From Gracilariopsis chorda (Eukaryota; Rhodophyta; Florideophyceae; Gracilariales; Gracilariaceae), in contig NBIV01000155.1 of NCBI GenBank assembly GCA_003194525.1, positions 62,001 to 126,000 on the forward strand: 64,000 bases of DNA. The letters run 5' to 3'. Below the pieces are notes generated by a model that was not told where the DNA came from, made no database searches, and was given only the letters and a program-made list of their open reading frames with translations. The translations under genes and the position numbers were made by a program. Shown one piece after another: positions 1-10,049 of the stretch. The stretch's first letter is position 1. Every line of letters begins with the position of its first letter.

Positions 1-421
1 GGAATTGGGGAACGCTACTATGATCCGCTACGGAAGACCTTCGGGAAACTGAAGATTGTTTCGCCGAACATGTAACTAAGCACCCTACTCGCATTCTGTG
101 TCTATGCCATGAACATCACCTTGGGCCCAGGAGGTCCAGTTCCCTCCGTTCTGGTATTCGGTGAGTTTCCTTCACTCCGTATGATTGGTGAGGACTTGCA
201 GTCAAAGGGCCACTTTGGACGAGAGAGCCAAACTAGCTAGTACAGCCCGGAGGGAGATGGAACAACACATGGAAAAGGTTCGTGTTCAACGCACTCTGCG
301 CCATAATGTTCCGTCATCGGCCAACGTCGCTTAAACACCCGGAGACAAGGTCCTCGTTTGGAGAGAGAAGGTTGTTGCTAACCGTACCGGAAAATAGCTT
401 GGTCCTTATGAAGTAATCGCA
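1..421 (+). pseudogene. copia-1 integrase C-terminal remnant
   Basis: Translating this stretch gives a decayed integrase tail: a segment containing LGPGGPVPSVLVFGEFPSL, typical of the region after the copia integrase core, followed in another frame by a segment leading into GPYEVI, the small beta-barrel-like end of copia integrases. Stop codons lie at 73-75, 238-240, 332-334 and 395-397, with a frameshift near 240. The catalytic core would lie left of the window. Confidence 0.65.
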
Positions 422-1660
422 GTGGACAATGAAGCTAAGCTCGTCTATGTACGTCTATCTCTCGACTCGGATATGAGCTCATTCAACTTCGCTCAGGTTA
501 AGCCTTATGTTCCCGCATCGGATTTATCTCACACGCACATGTGTGACATACTTAATGGCCTAGCCAAGTACTGTTCCGATTCGGATGACATATACATGAC
601 CGAGATCCTCAGTGCTGGTGATCCCCGCAAAGATCCCCGGATGTCGGAAGCCAAAAAAGCAGAACTGCGTGGATTGTTTGAACGTGCTACCTTTAAGGTT
701 ATCTTTAAACAGGACATACCGCCGAACGGAAATGTTCTACCCGGAAGATTTGTGTTAACAATCAAATCGACCGACGACGGACAAGAAAAGTTCAAAGCCC
801 GATATGTGATCGGAGGACACCGCAATCGAATGAAGCATCTCATGGGTCATTACAGCCAGACTCTTCAGCTGCAATCGGTCAGACGTATTCTTGCAGTATC
901 CACTTTATTTGGTTTCGATGTGTGGACAAACGACATAAAGCAAGCCTACTTGCAGTCGCTAGAACCACTCTCCTGTGATCTTTACGTTGCTGAGCCCATT
1001 CCGGATTTTGAACTCGAGCCGCATCAGTGCTTACAGCTCTTGAAACCGTTGTACGAACTTTGTGAGTCAGAAGACCTCTGGTTGGCTACCATGGATAATC
1101 ATCACCGTTCGGATTTAGGAATGAAAGCTTTGCGCTGCAACTCAGTGCTCTACTACCTAGTCCGCGACGGTACTCTTGAAGTACTCTCTGGTTTTTATGT
1201 TGATGACCTACTCCGCACGGGAACGAGCGAGTTTCGTGAACTCTGCCACCAAACCCAAGAAAAGTTCGATACCAAACCCGACTGGGACTTACCTTGCACC
1301 TTCACTGGTTTTGGGATTGAGCATGACCAATCGGAAAATATGCAGATCACTCAGCGACAATATGTCGCGAAGATCCTACCGATTCCCGCTGACGGTACGT
1401 ATGAAAGCTTTACGTCCGTTCGGATGAAGCTCGCATGGCTCGCTCACTCGAGGATTGATATCCTTTATCAAGTACCTCACTTCACTCAGGTGACAAAAGA
1501 ACGCTTTGAAGAAGACCGCATTTTGATATTAAATCAAATCAACAAGACGATTGAATATGTCAAGTGTTATGACGTTTCCATCCCATTCCGGTCTTTGGAT
1601 ATCGAATCCATCGTATCTTTGGTGTTTCCGATGCTTCTTTTGCCAACAATTCGGACTTAA
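422..1660 (+). pseudogene. copia-1 reverse transcriptase (RVT_2) domain
   Basis: An open frame of about 412 codons with the copia reverse transcriptase (RVT_2) fold. The first catalytic aspartate is in TNDIKQAYLQS and the YVDD box is in GFYVDDLLRTG. The frame runs in from the integrase tail, so the initial methionine has no meaning as a start. Near 1600-1620 the correct frame switches: the phase that encodes the RNase H start (around 1621) differs from the RT phase, and this frame ends in unrelated residues at 1660. Catalytic residues are intact but the polyprotein is broken. It would have copied the element RNA into DNA in cytoplasmic particles. Confidence 0.8.
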
Positions 1661-2340
1661 CTTCTCAACTAAGATACATTGTGCTCCTCTCTGACCGTTT
1701 TGCAACAGTAATCTCTCTGAGCTTCAAGTCTTATAAGGCTCGTCACGTCACACGCACGGTCCTAGCAGCTGAGCTAATTGCATTCGCTGACATGGTCGAT
1801 GTCGCATACACGCTTTCGGCTGAAATCGAACTTTCTCTCAACCAAAACCCATTACCAGTTTGTCTTCTTACGGATTCAAAGTCCCTGTTTGACCTTATCC
1901 ATAAAGGATCCCGGACGTCGGAGGAGAGGTTGATGATTGATATTGCGGTTGCTCACGAAGGATACCCCTCGAAACAGATTTCTGACATCGGTTTTATCAG
2001 AAGTGGTCAGAACTTGGCTGATTATTTGATCAAGAAGACTGACCCTACTCCGATTCAGAATGTTCTTGCTACCGCACAATGGCATGTCACCCCTCCGCAA
2101 TACATTAACCGCTCGGATAATTGCCTTTTGGCAGAACCAATTTTGGTCTACTGTTGTGGTTATACCACTTGGTCTGGTTCTGGATTGACCATTTTGGGTT
2201 CTATTCACAACTATGAATCGCTCAGTACGTGTTTGAAAATACTCGTTATCGGTCTCCTATTTTATGTTCTACTTCTTTCTAGGGTAATGGTATACCACAA
2301 TTGGTCTTTTATACTATCATTCCGCTTCGGACATAATTAG
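1621..2340 (+). pseudogene. copia-1 RNase H domain (frameshifted from RT)
   Basis: Copia-type RNase H in a different frame from the preceding RT. From 1621 the frame starts with a SDASFA motif, followed by a TDSKSLFD motif and QNLADYLIKK near the end, the usual copia RNase H signatures. The last 60 residues are hydrophobic and unlike the family, so the end may be random read-through. A single-base shift between RT and RNase H marks the element as dead. Confidence 0.7.
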
Positions 2341-2863
2341 TTGACCTTCTGTTATGCAGTATTGAATGCCCGTATAGGATTGTTAACTTACATTGCCGCT
2401 TTGGTTTGCACCATGTGCAATAATGACCGCAACGACATTTAACCGCACTGGTAAGACACTTCGCTCAAGTGCAAAATGGTTCTCCACTGCTGTTCTGTGC
2501 TCTCGGTTACCCGTTCAAACAAAAGCAAGAACGGAGGCATACGGCACGGAGTCTGGAAAGCCCCTTTTATCCACCGTAGACGGACGCCTCAATTCTGCGG
2601 TACCCGTGGTGGGGCCACAGCTAAGCACGACCGCCTCCCACGTTTGTTGACGCAGGTCAGCTCTCACTGGCAACTCGGAGCCAACTGCCCGGTATTTATA
2701 TGGGACCTTCCACGTGGTAGTTGCCAACGCATAGGCCCTGGGTTCGACTCTTGTTTTAACCGCTTTGGTACCCATGTGATGCTACCGTAGGGAATAGTTT
2801 TCTGGCCGCTCTTCTTCTTGAAGATGTTCTATCGAATTGGAGCTTCTCCGCAAGTGGAGGGAG
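2341..2863. other. copia-1 internal region between RNase H and 3' LTR
   Basis: No gene recognised. The stretch ends in a purine-rich segment (about 2851-2863, containing AAGTGGAGGGAG) directly before a TG dinucleotide, the position and composition expected of a copia polypurine tract. A TTCGA-containing stretch near 2745 looks superficially like a tRNA T-arm but its stem does not pair. Confidence 0.4.
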
Positions 2864-3250
2864 TGTGAATGTGTGGCTGTAAGCCGTACTTGCGTCGAAT
2901 CTCCAGTTAGGGCAGAACCTTCTAGACCTTTTCGGTACTTAGAATATTTTTATTTAGACGAGCTACTGAACCGTATCGGAATCTACTTCGCTCGAACAAG
3001 ATAGACGAAGTAGAAGATTAGCAGTAAAGGGAAACATGGTTGTCCGTGTCTGACTGCATACAGAGGCTGTTATCAGCTCGGGTCTTCTAAGTCTATTCTA
3101 TCCTCTAACGTTCCAGTATCCTACTACCACTCGTAAACTACCTTTTACGGATTGCGCTTACCGCCGTGCCAACGCAAAGGAGCCGTTCATCAAAGGGATC
3201 GTCACAGACGCCTCAAAAGCCGAGTAGCGGCCTACAGTGCACAGGCGGCA
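2864..3250 (+). repeat. Probable 3' LTR of copia-1, partial
   Basis: Starts with TGTGAATGTG directly after the polypurine-like tract. No second copy lies in the window, so the LTR call rests on position and the TG start only. Its right end cannot be fixed because copia-2 inserted at about 3256 may have split it. Confidence 0.4.
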
Positions 3251-3257
3251 AGCACTA

Positions 3258-3440
3258 TGAAGAAGTGTGTGGCTGGCGGCAGAAAGTACGGACTGCGCCG
3301 CCGGCCGCTCCTTTATAGACTCTATCTTCTAATTTTTTTGTTATTCTAAATAAAGGAGAGTAATGAATGCAATCTCAATTTGGAGTTGCATTGTAATTTA
3401 GAGAATTACGATGTAACTCTCTCTAATTCCACCTCTCACA
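3258..3440 (-). repeat. copia-2 3' LTR
   Basis: 183-bp repeat. On the minus strand it begins TGTGAGAGGT and ends CTTCTTCA. It carries TATAAA on the minus strand (3312-3317) and an imperfect inverted repeat (3385-3417) that is perfect in the partner LTR. Confidence 0.85.
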
Positions 3441-3704
3441 CCATCCTTCGCAAACAACTCTAGATTTTTTGCGCTGGAAACAGAGAATACAAGGTAAAAA
3501 CTATGCTAAAGTGTATAGCTTAACTGCTACCGTTAAAAAACTCTTGTACCAGTAAAACACTAGTAGGAAAAATATCTGCGTACAATAGAAAAAGGTATAG
3601 CCCTTGCTTAGTTTGATTTTCTCAAGATCATTTTCCATAAGTTCTGCAAACGTTCAAAACACAAAAAAGGGGAAAAACTAGATTAGAAATGTAGTAAAAG
3701 GAGA

Positions 3705-4256
3705 TTATCTCAAACCGCAAAGGATAGAAAGCTTATATAAGTGGTCTTGAGAAACAGCTTTCGTCATAATGTCCGCTGGTTGAACTTCGCTTCGTATCTG
3801 CGAGATAATTAGGACCCCGGACGTCACAAGTTCCCTAACATGATTGAACCTAAGTGCAATATGTTTGTTCCTTTCAGAAGTCTTGGACGCATTCACAATA
3901 GAATTTGCAGTGGAGCTGTCGGTACTAATACAAATTGGATGCATCTCATTCGGTTCATCTTCGAGAATGGTACCATTTCGAAGCTCTCAAAATAGTCTTC
4001 GTAACCATGACAGCAGCTTCCAACAATACGAGAGAGCAATGTATTCAGCTTCTCCAGAAGACAAAGCAATGATCGTTTGCTTCTTCGTTGTCCATAATAC
4101 GGGCCCATCATTCACCTTCACTAGTATGCCAGTTGTAGACTTTCTAGTTTCGCGACAACCAGCCCAGTCAGCATCACAGAATGCTTCCATCGGAGCACGA
4201 CTCTCTGACAGGAAGTATAGGCAAAGGTTCTTTGTGCCTTTCAAATATCTTAACAC
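3705..4256 (-). pseudogene. copia-2 RNase H
   Basis: Two pieces. 4256-3987 starts with LRYLKGTKN and has CDADWAGC and SSGEAEYIAL, classical copia RNase H motifs. 3944-3705 has STDSSTANSI and PADIMTKAVS, the end of the domain. A frameshift of about one base separates them near 3950-3990. The stop at 3705-3707 is probably the natural end of the polyprotein. Confidence 0.85.
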
Positions 4257-4292
4257 GCATTTTGCCAGTGCAAGGTGCCTTTGACAAGGATT

Positions 4293-5330
4293 TTATATCT
4301 GTCTCGCCAACATTGATGCCGAGAACATAATATCAGGCCTCGATGCCACTGCCAAGTACATCAGGTGACGAACCAATTTACGGTATTGTCCGTGAAGCAA
4401 TGATGGAAGAATTGTTTCACCATGACATGTCGCTGAAACAGTAGAAGGAGACGGTAATGGAGTCTTTGCCGGGTTCGCATTGTAAAGATTGTAGTCCCGA
4501 AGTAGTTTCTCCACATACCACTCTTGGCTTGCAAGAATGCCATTCTTATCTCTTTTTAATTTCAGACCAATGAAAGACTTTGCCTCACCAAGAAGTTTTA
4601 CCTGAAATAGTTTCTTCATTTCGGCCTTAAAGTCTTCCAAGAGAGACGTTGAATCGGACAGAGTGAGAATGTCGTCTACAAATACGACAATAATTATTGT
4701 GCCACTTCCTGACCTGTAAGTGTACAGCCTACTGTCCGTCCTCGACTGTGTAAATCCCAGTCGAACTACCTCTGTGTGCAAGAGAGATCCCCAAATTTTT
4801 CCGGCTTGCTTTGCACCGTAAATAGATTTCAACAGTAAGCAAACTTTACCAGGAACATAGGAAGAGCCCGAGGCATTCTGGGATTGCTCCATTATCAACG
4901 GATATTCTAGTTCACCATAAAGATAAGCGTTGCTTCTATCCATTGTCTCCAAAAGCAGATTCTGTGGGGCTGCCTTGGCTAACGCTAGTCGGAATGTTTC
5001 GAGCCGAGCCAAATGTGAGTACAGATTTTCAGGATCGTAGTCCAAATATGGTCTTTGCATGTCGCTTCTTACGACACATCGAGCTTTGGGGAGAATTTCT
5101 GGAGGACTTATACTTATGTGTGTCCCGTTAAAAGTCTACAGAAATGGAAGGGGTTTCATTCCTGCCTTCATGCCAATGAGTCTCCAAGTTTTTCTTTCAA
5201 CGGGAGCATTGTATTCCCTGTTGATTGCTTCTGCCCATACGGGAATATGTCTTGCTTCCTCGAAGTTGTTTGGTATCTTAAACGAGTCGTTTTCATCCAA
5301 GGAGCGAGAGTGTGCAACTAAGCAGTGCAC
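4293..5330 (-). pseudogene. copia-2 reverse transcriptase (RVT_2)
   Basis: Minus-strand RVT_2 domain in two frames. The start (5330-5136) contains WAEAINREYNAP, the usual N-terminal copia RT motif. The main part (5060-4293) contains LLLKSIYGAKQAG and the catalytic FVDD box in VVFVDDILTLS. The first catalytic Asp lies in ETMDRSNAYLYGE. A frameshift/stop lies between 5060 and 5136, and the frame ends at 4293 before RNase H. Confidence 0.85.
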
Positions 5331-5369
5331 GAGAGCTGCGTCATAGTACTTCTCTTCCTCTTCATCGAG

Positions 5370-6641
5370 TCACTGCTCGGCTTCTGTCCGGCCCAAGGAC
5401 GAGAAGTCAAGTAGCGTGTTGATGGGTGGTAGATAGTCCTTTGACACCTCGAAGTCCTTTTGCTTGACCATGTTCACCTTTCCTATGAAAGGGACGTAAA
5501 TTCTGTATACCGTTTGATTGCTTTCCATTCCAACGAAGTGTCCCTTCAAATATTGGGGTAGTAACTTCTTGTTCGGTGCAGAATCAGAACGATAGAAATA
5601 AGCATGACCTTCTTGTCCGAACTTAAGTAGAGTGGGGAACTCGGGCTTTTTACCAAACCATTCCGTGTCAGGGACCTTCATGTTGATTCTGGAGTTTGGT
5701 AAACGGTTCTGCATCCAATTTGCATGGGATATGGCTTCTTCTCAAAGCGTTAGAGGTAGTTTGGATGCGTAGAGAAATGGTCGAGCCGTCTTCCACAAAT
5801 CCTGAATGATTTTCTCAGCAGCTCCATTCGACTCGTGTGCATATGGTGGTGTACATTCAAGGATTATTCCGTTGTCTAATGCATAAGTGACGAACGCGTT
5901 TGCTTTATTCTCATCCGCTCCGTCAAGGCGAACGTGGTATAGACGGTTCCTTGGTTGTTCATTTTCCGCGAGATCCTTGTACCACTTTAAGGAGACGAAG
6001 AATTGTGATTTAGTCGATAGGAAGTAAAGCGACGATGCTCTTGTGGCGTCATCAAGGAGTATCTGCATGTACTTTTATCCTTGTAATGACGATGGGGTGA
6101 TGGGACAAGATAGGTCTGTGTGCGTGAGCTCCAGTGGGGAAGTCACTAAGGATGAGGATCGCTGTAGTGGAGCACGTCTCGATCCCGCTTCTAAGCATGA
6201 TGTGCAATGGATGTTTTGAACATCAGACTTCGAGAGATCGGGTACACCGTTGGACTGATGGACGGTAGAGAGTAGTCGGTCTTTTCCAGGATGCCCAAGC
6301 TTTTCGTGCCAGTCTTTCGCTGTATCTCCAGTTGTTGTAAAATTGGCTTGAGCACGAGGCGGAGGGATTGGGTTTGGTAGTGGATAAAGTCCGTTCTCCG
6401 CTGTGCATTGGTGAAGCAGTGCTTGGTTTCGAGAATCCTTTATGATAAACCCGGTAAAGGTATCACTTCTGAATGTGACAGTAGCATAATCTGCTAGTAA
6501 TGATAGAGAGACGAGATTGGAATCAAATGAGGGAGTGTGTTTTGCAGGTAAAGATATTCCATCTCCCAAACGCAGCATGATCGTTCCTGTCCCTCCTATC
6601 TCAGACTCTTTGTCGCATGTACGCACTGATTGCATATCCAC
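5370..6641 (-). pseudogene. copia-2 GAG-pre-integrase and integrase
   Basis: Three open pieces on the minus strand. 6641-6075 carries the H-H-C-C zinc-binding region (HEKLGHPGKDRL, then HCTSC) and the first catalytic Asp in THTDL. 6068-5742 carries the core with the second Asp (RLDGADENKA) and the Glu region (ESNGAAEKI). 5714-5370 is the C-terminal part. A TAA interrupts between the first two pieces and a further break lies at 5715-5741. The DDE residues are recognisable. It would insert the cDNA copy into nuclear DNA. Confidence 0.85.
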
Positions 6642-6725
6642 CGCTTTATAATCCCAGAAGAGGGTTCTATCGTTAACGGAAACATGACCGGCGCCGCAGT
6701 TCAGCCATGTAACTGCCTCATGTTC
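6642..6725 (-). pseudogene. copia-2 protease remnant with altered active site
   Basis: Around 6680-6710 the minus strand encodes WLNCGAGH, aligned with the copia protease active-site pattern W-x-x-D-S-G-A. The catalytic aspartate codon has become asparagine (AAC) and the serine a cysteine. This is expected to abolish aspartic protease activity and fits general decay. Confidence 0.6.
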
Positions 6726-7380
6726 GTGAACAGATAGCTTTGCCTGTGTTATCGCAACAAACCCACGAGGCTTGGAGCTCTGTCTATCCGGGTTGGTCTT
6801 GCTGGAATTTTTTCCGGTGGAGTCCCATTCCTTTGTTCTGAAGTTGCTATTACGTATTTGGTTAAAAGCTAGTTTCCGGTAATTCTCGTTTGCTTTGGAA
6901 TATTTCCTCCAATGACATTTGGATCGAATGTGGCCGGGTCTTCCACAATGCCAGCATCAAACCGTTGTGGATCTCCTACACGGTTTTAGAATTGCGGTCT
7001 TGGACTTCCGCGCGGCCATATGGGGGTATTGGGAACCACTTTGTATACCAGCGGTTTTGATGGTACTAGTGGAATCATGATGTTTACGGCGATCCATTTC
7101 AGATTTTATCAACGAGACCACCTGGTCGTGTTCCATTTATTGGCATCTGCAAGTAATGTGATTGCCATTAACGAGTCTGGTAAGGTTCTCAATAAACAAG
7201 CTGTTCGCTCTTTGTCGATTAATGGATCTCCGATACGAGCGAGCTCAAGGAATATTGTTTCCATTTCATGAAGATGTTCGAGAATGTTCCCATCATCCTT
7301 GAACACAAGACTGTTGAGACGTTGTCGAAGATTCATTTTCGTTTGAATGTTGTGCTTTTTGTACGTAGTCTCAAGCTTGG

Positions 7381-8206
7381 TGAAGTGCAACGCCCTCAGG
7401 GAGGGATTCTGGGTACTTGAACGCTTTCCCGATATTATCGGTTGTGTAGTGTGTATATGAACTACGCCCCACAATGGTGGGTATGGACACGTGGGACACG
7501 GTTTTGGGCGAATTGGCGGTTGGCCACAGTAGTGGATGTTGCCACGAAATGTGGAGTATTTTAGTTAATATTATTTATTATTTTCACACCCATTTCTGGG
7601 AAGCTAGTACTTAGTGCGACGGCGCACTGCCGTCGCACCAGTAAACATTCCCAAACAAGGGACCCCAACCTGGGGAATTGGCTCTAGTTGTTGCCGCTTG
7701 CGCGCGTACTCTACTCCTCCTTGGAGGGAAACGCCGTAAACCACGGGACCTCTAACCCCCTTGCACATCTAAAGGGACCCATCACTGGGAGTATAATTGT
7801 TCCAATTGCATTGGTGTTTCGCCCTGTATAGGGATATTGTTACCGGCATCGCCGTTCGTCCCCGTCGCTCTCGTGACTCACTTCGCCCTCTTTTTCTCCT
7901 CTTCGTCCTTCCTTTTTCCCCTTTTTAGGGTAGCACCTCCCGCTATCCGCGGCCCTCGTGTGCGCATCCGCTCACACGCCCCCCAATTACGTGGAAACAT
8001 ACCTCTACTGAGGATCACACCCCGCTCACGCGGATACCGATTCTTCGCCTTCACCTCCCTGCGCGAGTCGCGACAGGTGTCCCTGGTCTTACAAACTGGC
8101 TTCGCAGTGACACCTCTGGGAGGGCTCTACCCAACTGGGTTCACCTCGTGAGAGGAAGATCCCGAACGTCTTTCGGAGTTTTTCCCCTTTGGGGCATTGC
8201 ACCACA
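7381..8206. mobile_element. Solo LTR (826 bp) inserted in copia-2 gag, with 5-bp TSD
   Basis: Begins TGAAGTGCAA and ends TTGCACCACA, so its ends form imperfect short inverted repeats (8 of 10 bases) with the canonical TG...CA. It is flanked by CTTGG on both sides (7376-7380 and 8207-8211). The gag reading frame leaves at one copy and resumes at the other. It contains no coding domain; it is what remains after recombination between the two LTRs of a second, different element. A 10-bp hairpin (7614-7638) lies inside. Confidence 0.85.
7614..7638. repeat. 10-bp perfect hairpin inside the solo LTR
   Basis: GTGCGACGGC, loop GCACT, then GCCGTCGCAC. Confidence 0.9.
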
Positions 8207-8550
8207 CTTGGTCCAAAAATATAATGTAGAACAATGCGTTATTTCAAGAAGCTCTGAAACGGCAACAATTGGCTGAGTGCAAAGGGTCTGCACAATATGT
8301 GATCGTGCTTTTCTATCCGCGGCGTCCAATCGGCGGCGAGCTTGGGCAGAGCTCTCACTTTCCAATGGGCGGGCCTCCGTTAATACAAAGAGAACTTGGT
8401 CAGCGTTCATTATGTCTCGAACATATATTCTCCATGTGTAATAGTCCGCGGATCCCTTAAGGCGGGGGATTGTTCTCTTGCCTTCTTCTCTACTTCCACT
8501 CATCTGTTTGGGTTAAGAGTGAAAAAAGGTTGATGACCTCTGGTTTGCGA

Positions 8551-8645
8551 GTTTCCTTTTGTTATTCTGCTTGAACTCTAGCTAGAGAGGTTTCTTTGGT
8601 TAGTCTGCTTGAACTCTAGCTAGCTAGGTTCCTTTTGTTAGTCTT
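8551..8645. repeat. Tandem repeat, about 38 bp x 2.5, in copia-2 leader
   Basis: Two and a half imperfect copies of a unit containing CTGCTTGAACTCTAGCTAG, upstream of the gag start on the minus strand. Confidence 0.8.
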
Positions 8646-9283
8646 CTTTTGTTCGGGCGCACTGACAGGAGAAACTACCTCCGCTACCCTGGAGATTCGA
8701 TCTCTGGACCCGGGTTACTCTCTCCCGGTGAGTCACGAATTTTTGCAGCCTGCTAAGCTCTGCGCGAACAATAGCGAGGTGCTTTTAGTCTCTACGGAAC
8801 GTCCAAGGGAGGTTATTAACTGAAGATAAATTTTCATTAGTTGACCCCTTCTAGTTCCCTGCAAACTCAAGCACAGCTTTGTTGGTTAGTAAAGAACAAG
8901 ATTTGTTGAACAAATTGGGCCAAACGACGACAAATTTTGTCACCAATGGCAGACAGAGCACAACCCAGCTAAGCCGGTTACCAGGTGTGATATCGAATCT
9001 TAAGGGGTTTTTCAAGTGCCCAATCGATTCCCGTCCGGGTACTCGGCTTTCGAGCTGCTCAGCTTAAGGTTTGAAGTGATGGTGGGATGTCCAAGGTAGA
9101 AATAAAAGTTGGATAGCTGAGTAGCGTGAGCGAAATGAAGTTATTAGCTTCGAGTCCAAAGATGAATTTTACAGTCTCCAAAAAGGTTGCGAAGATTGAG
9201 ACACGCGTTATGTAGCTTCGTTGAGAAGAAAAATACGCGGTTGGTGTCGGGAAGGAATGCTTTCGAGTGGCGGTGGTGGGGGT

Positions 9284-9329
<46 letters not shown>
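9284..9329. repeat. Homopolymer of 46 G
   Basis: An uninterrupted run of 46 G, preceded by GGTGGTGGGGGT and followed by TAGGGG. It lies in the copia-2 leader, where the element strand reads poly-C. The exact length may be affected by sequencing or assembly. Confidence 0.9.
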
Positions 9330-9330
<1 letters not shown>

Positions 9331-9384
9331 AGGGGTTGACGTGGAAAGAGGGTTAGTTGCGGGGGGGTTGCAGTGGAGGGGTGG

Positions 9385-9400
9385 GTGAGCGATGTGACCA
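9385..9400 (-). promoter_or_regulatory. Putative primer-binding site of copia-2
   Basis: Two bases after the 5' LTR the minus strand reads TGGTCACATCGCTCA. A TGG start is expected because tRNA primers end in CCA. I cannot name the tRNA. Confidence 0.45.
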
Positions 9401-9402
9401 TT

Positions 9403-9579
9403 TGAAGAAGTGTGTGACCGGCAGAAAGCACAGACTGCGCCGCCGGCCGCTCCTTTATAGATTCTATCTTCTAATTTTTTGTTATCCTAATTAAAGGAGT
9501 AATGAATGCAGTCTCAATTCGGAGTTGCATTGTAATTTAGAGAATTACAATGCAACTCTCTCTAATTCTACCTCTCACA
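9403..9579 (-). repeat. copia-2 5' LTR with TATA box and perfect hairpin
   Basis: 177-bp partner of the repeat at 3258-3440. On the minus strand it starts TGTGAGAGGT and ends CTTCTTCA. TATAAA lies at 9454-9459 (minus), the likely promoter of the element. A perfect 14-bp inverted repeat with a 5-nt loop lies at 9524-9556. A TGG-starting site follows two bases downstream. Confidence 0.85.
9524..9556. repeat. Perfect 14-bp inverted repeat in copia-2 5' LTR
   Basis: GTTGCATTGTAATT, then TAGAG, then its exact reverse complement. The same structure at 3385-3417 in the other LTR has two mismatches in one arm. Confidence 0.95.
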
Positions 9580-9584
9580 AGCAC

Positions 9585-10049
9585 GGCCGCAATTCCAAAT
9601 AGAGGGCACCACGGCCGCCGACGCACCTGAAGCACGGCGGCCAGAGGAGCACGTTCTGTGTCAGTGAGATCAGCTTAGCCCACAAACTGTCAATCACTTG
9701 CTTTCTTTCTTTAGCACTGGTATGAAAAACGGTTTCGTATCTTTCTGAAATCTACGACTGCAGATTTCGTATCTCATCCTGTTTTTCGTACCGTGTACTT
9801 CGTGTCATACGTTTCTACGAAAAACGCTACGAATTTCGTGCTACTTTAATTCCTCTATCACTGGATCTCAACCTTCCCGTAGCAGTAATATTGGGGAACT
9901 TCCCACCAGTATGCGACGCGCTCAACGCAGTCAACGCAAGCTAAAGTTTTAAGCAATACCGCCAAGCAGCTGGTAGTCAAGGAAGAGCACCGCGGTTGGA
10001 ACTACTAAAGAGTTGTGGACGTTGCAGCTGCTTGCTACGAGCGCAGGGC
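9585..10049. other. Intergenic region upstream of the CGL160-like gene
   Basis: No gene seen. Several TTTCGTA/TACGAA motifs recur around 9730-9835. The frame of the next gene is open from 9945 but contains no ATG before 10050. Confidence 0.5.

Larger units (their letters stand above)
1..3255 (+). mobile_element. Ty1/copia retrotransposon remnant (copia-1), 3' part
   Basis: Decayed copia-type element, cut off by the left window edge. In order it holds an integrase C-terminal remnant (1-421), a reverse transcriptase (422-1660), an RNase H frame (1681-2340), a purine-rich tract near 2851-2863 and a probable 3' LTR starting with TG at 2864. The order IN-RT-RH is diagnostic of Ty1/copia rather than Ty3/gypsy. 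Several stops and at least two frameshifts make it non-functional. The right edge is set by the neighbouring copia-2 insertion at about 3256, so the true end of the LTR is unknown. Confidence 0.8.
6915..8503 (-). pseudogene. copia-2 gag (UBN2-type) with CCHC zinc knuckle, interrupted
   Basis: Gag begins at the ATG at 8503 with a region typical of copia gag N-termini (a GSADYYTWRIYVRD segment). It runs to about 8212, is interrupted by the solo LTR 7381-8206, and continues from 7380 with the UBN2-type core (RQRLNSLVF, then ERTACLLRTLP). Solo LTR plus one target copy is 831 nt, so the same phase continues on the far side. A frameshift lies near 7110, and a TGA precedes a CCHC knuckle, CWHCGRPGHIRSKC (6915-6956). 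Gag would have formed the particle and bound RNA. Confidence 0.8.
3256..9579 (-). mobile_element. Ty1/copia retrotransposon (copia-2), degenerate, with both LTRs
   Basis: About 6.3 kb minus-strand element bounded by two similar 177-183 bp repeats (3258-3440 and 9403-9579). The 5-bp sequence AGCAC flanks it at 3251-3255 and 9580-9584, consistent with a target-site duplication; two extra bases (TA) lie between the left copy and the TG. Reading 5' to 3' on the minus strand: LTR, primer-binding-like site, long leader with a C-rich run, gag (interrupted by a solo LTR), CCHC knuckle, protease, integrase, RT, RNase H, LTR. Multiple stops and frameshifts make it inactive. The LTRs differ at roughly a dozen positions plus three indels, so the insertion is not recent. 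Confidence 0.85.

Noticed and set aside
2735..2765. tRNA-like T-loop (GGGTTCGACTC)
   Set aside because: The flanking bases do not form a 5-bp T-stem, and no D-arm or acceptor stem is visible.
8551..8645. CRISPR-like direct repeats
   Set aside because: Only 2.5 imperfect copies without spacers; a tandem repeat in a retrotransposon leader of a eukaryote.
8688..8725. GAGATTCGATCTC as a tRNA T-arm
   Set aside because: A simple palindrome; no cloverleaf could be built on either strand.
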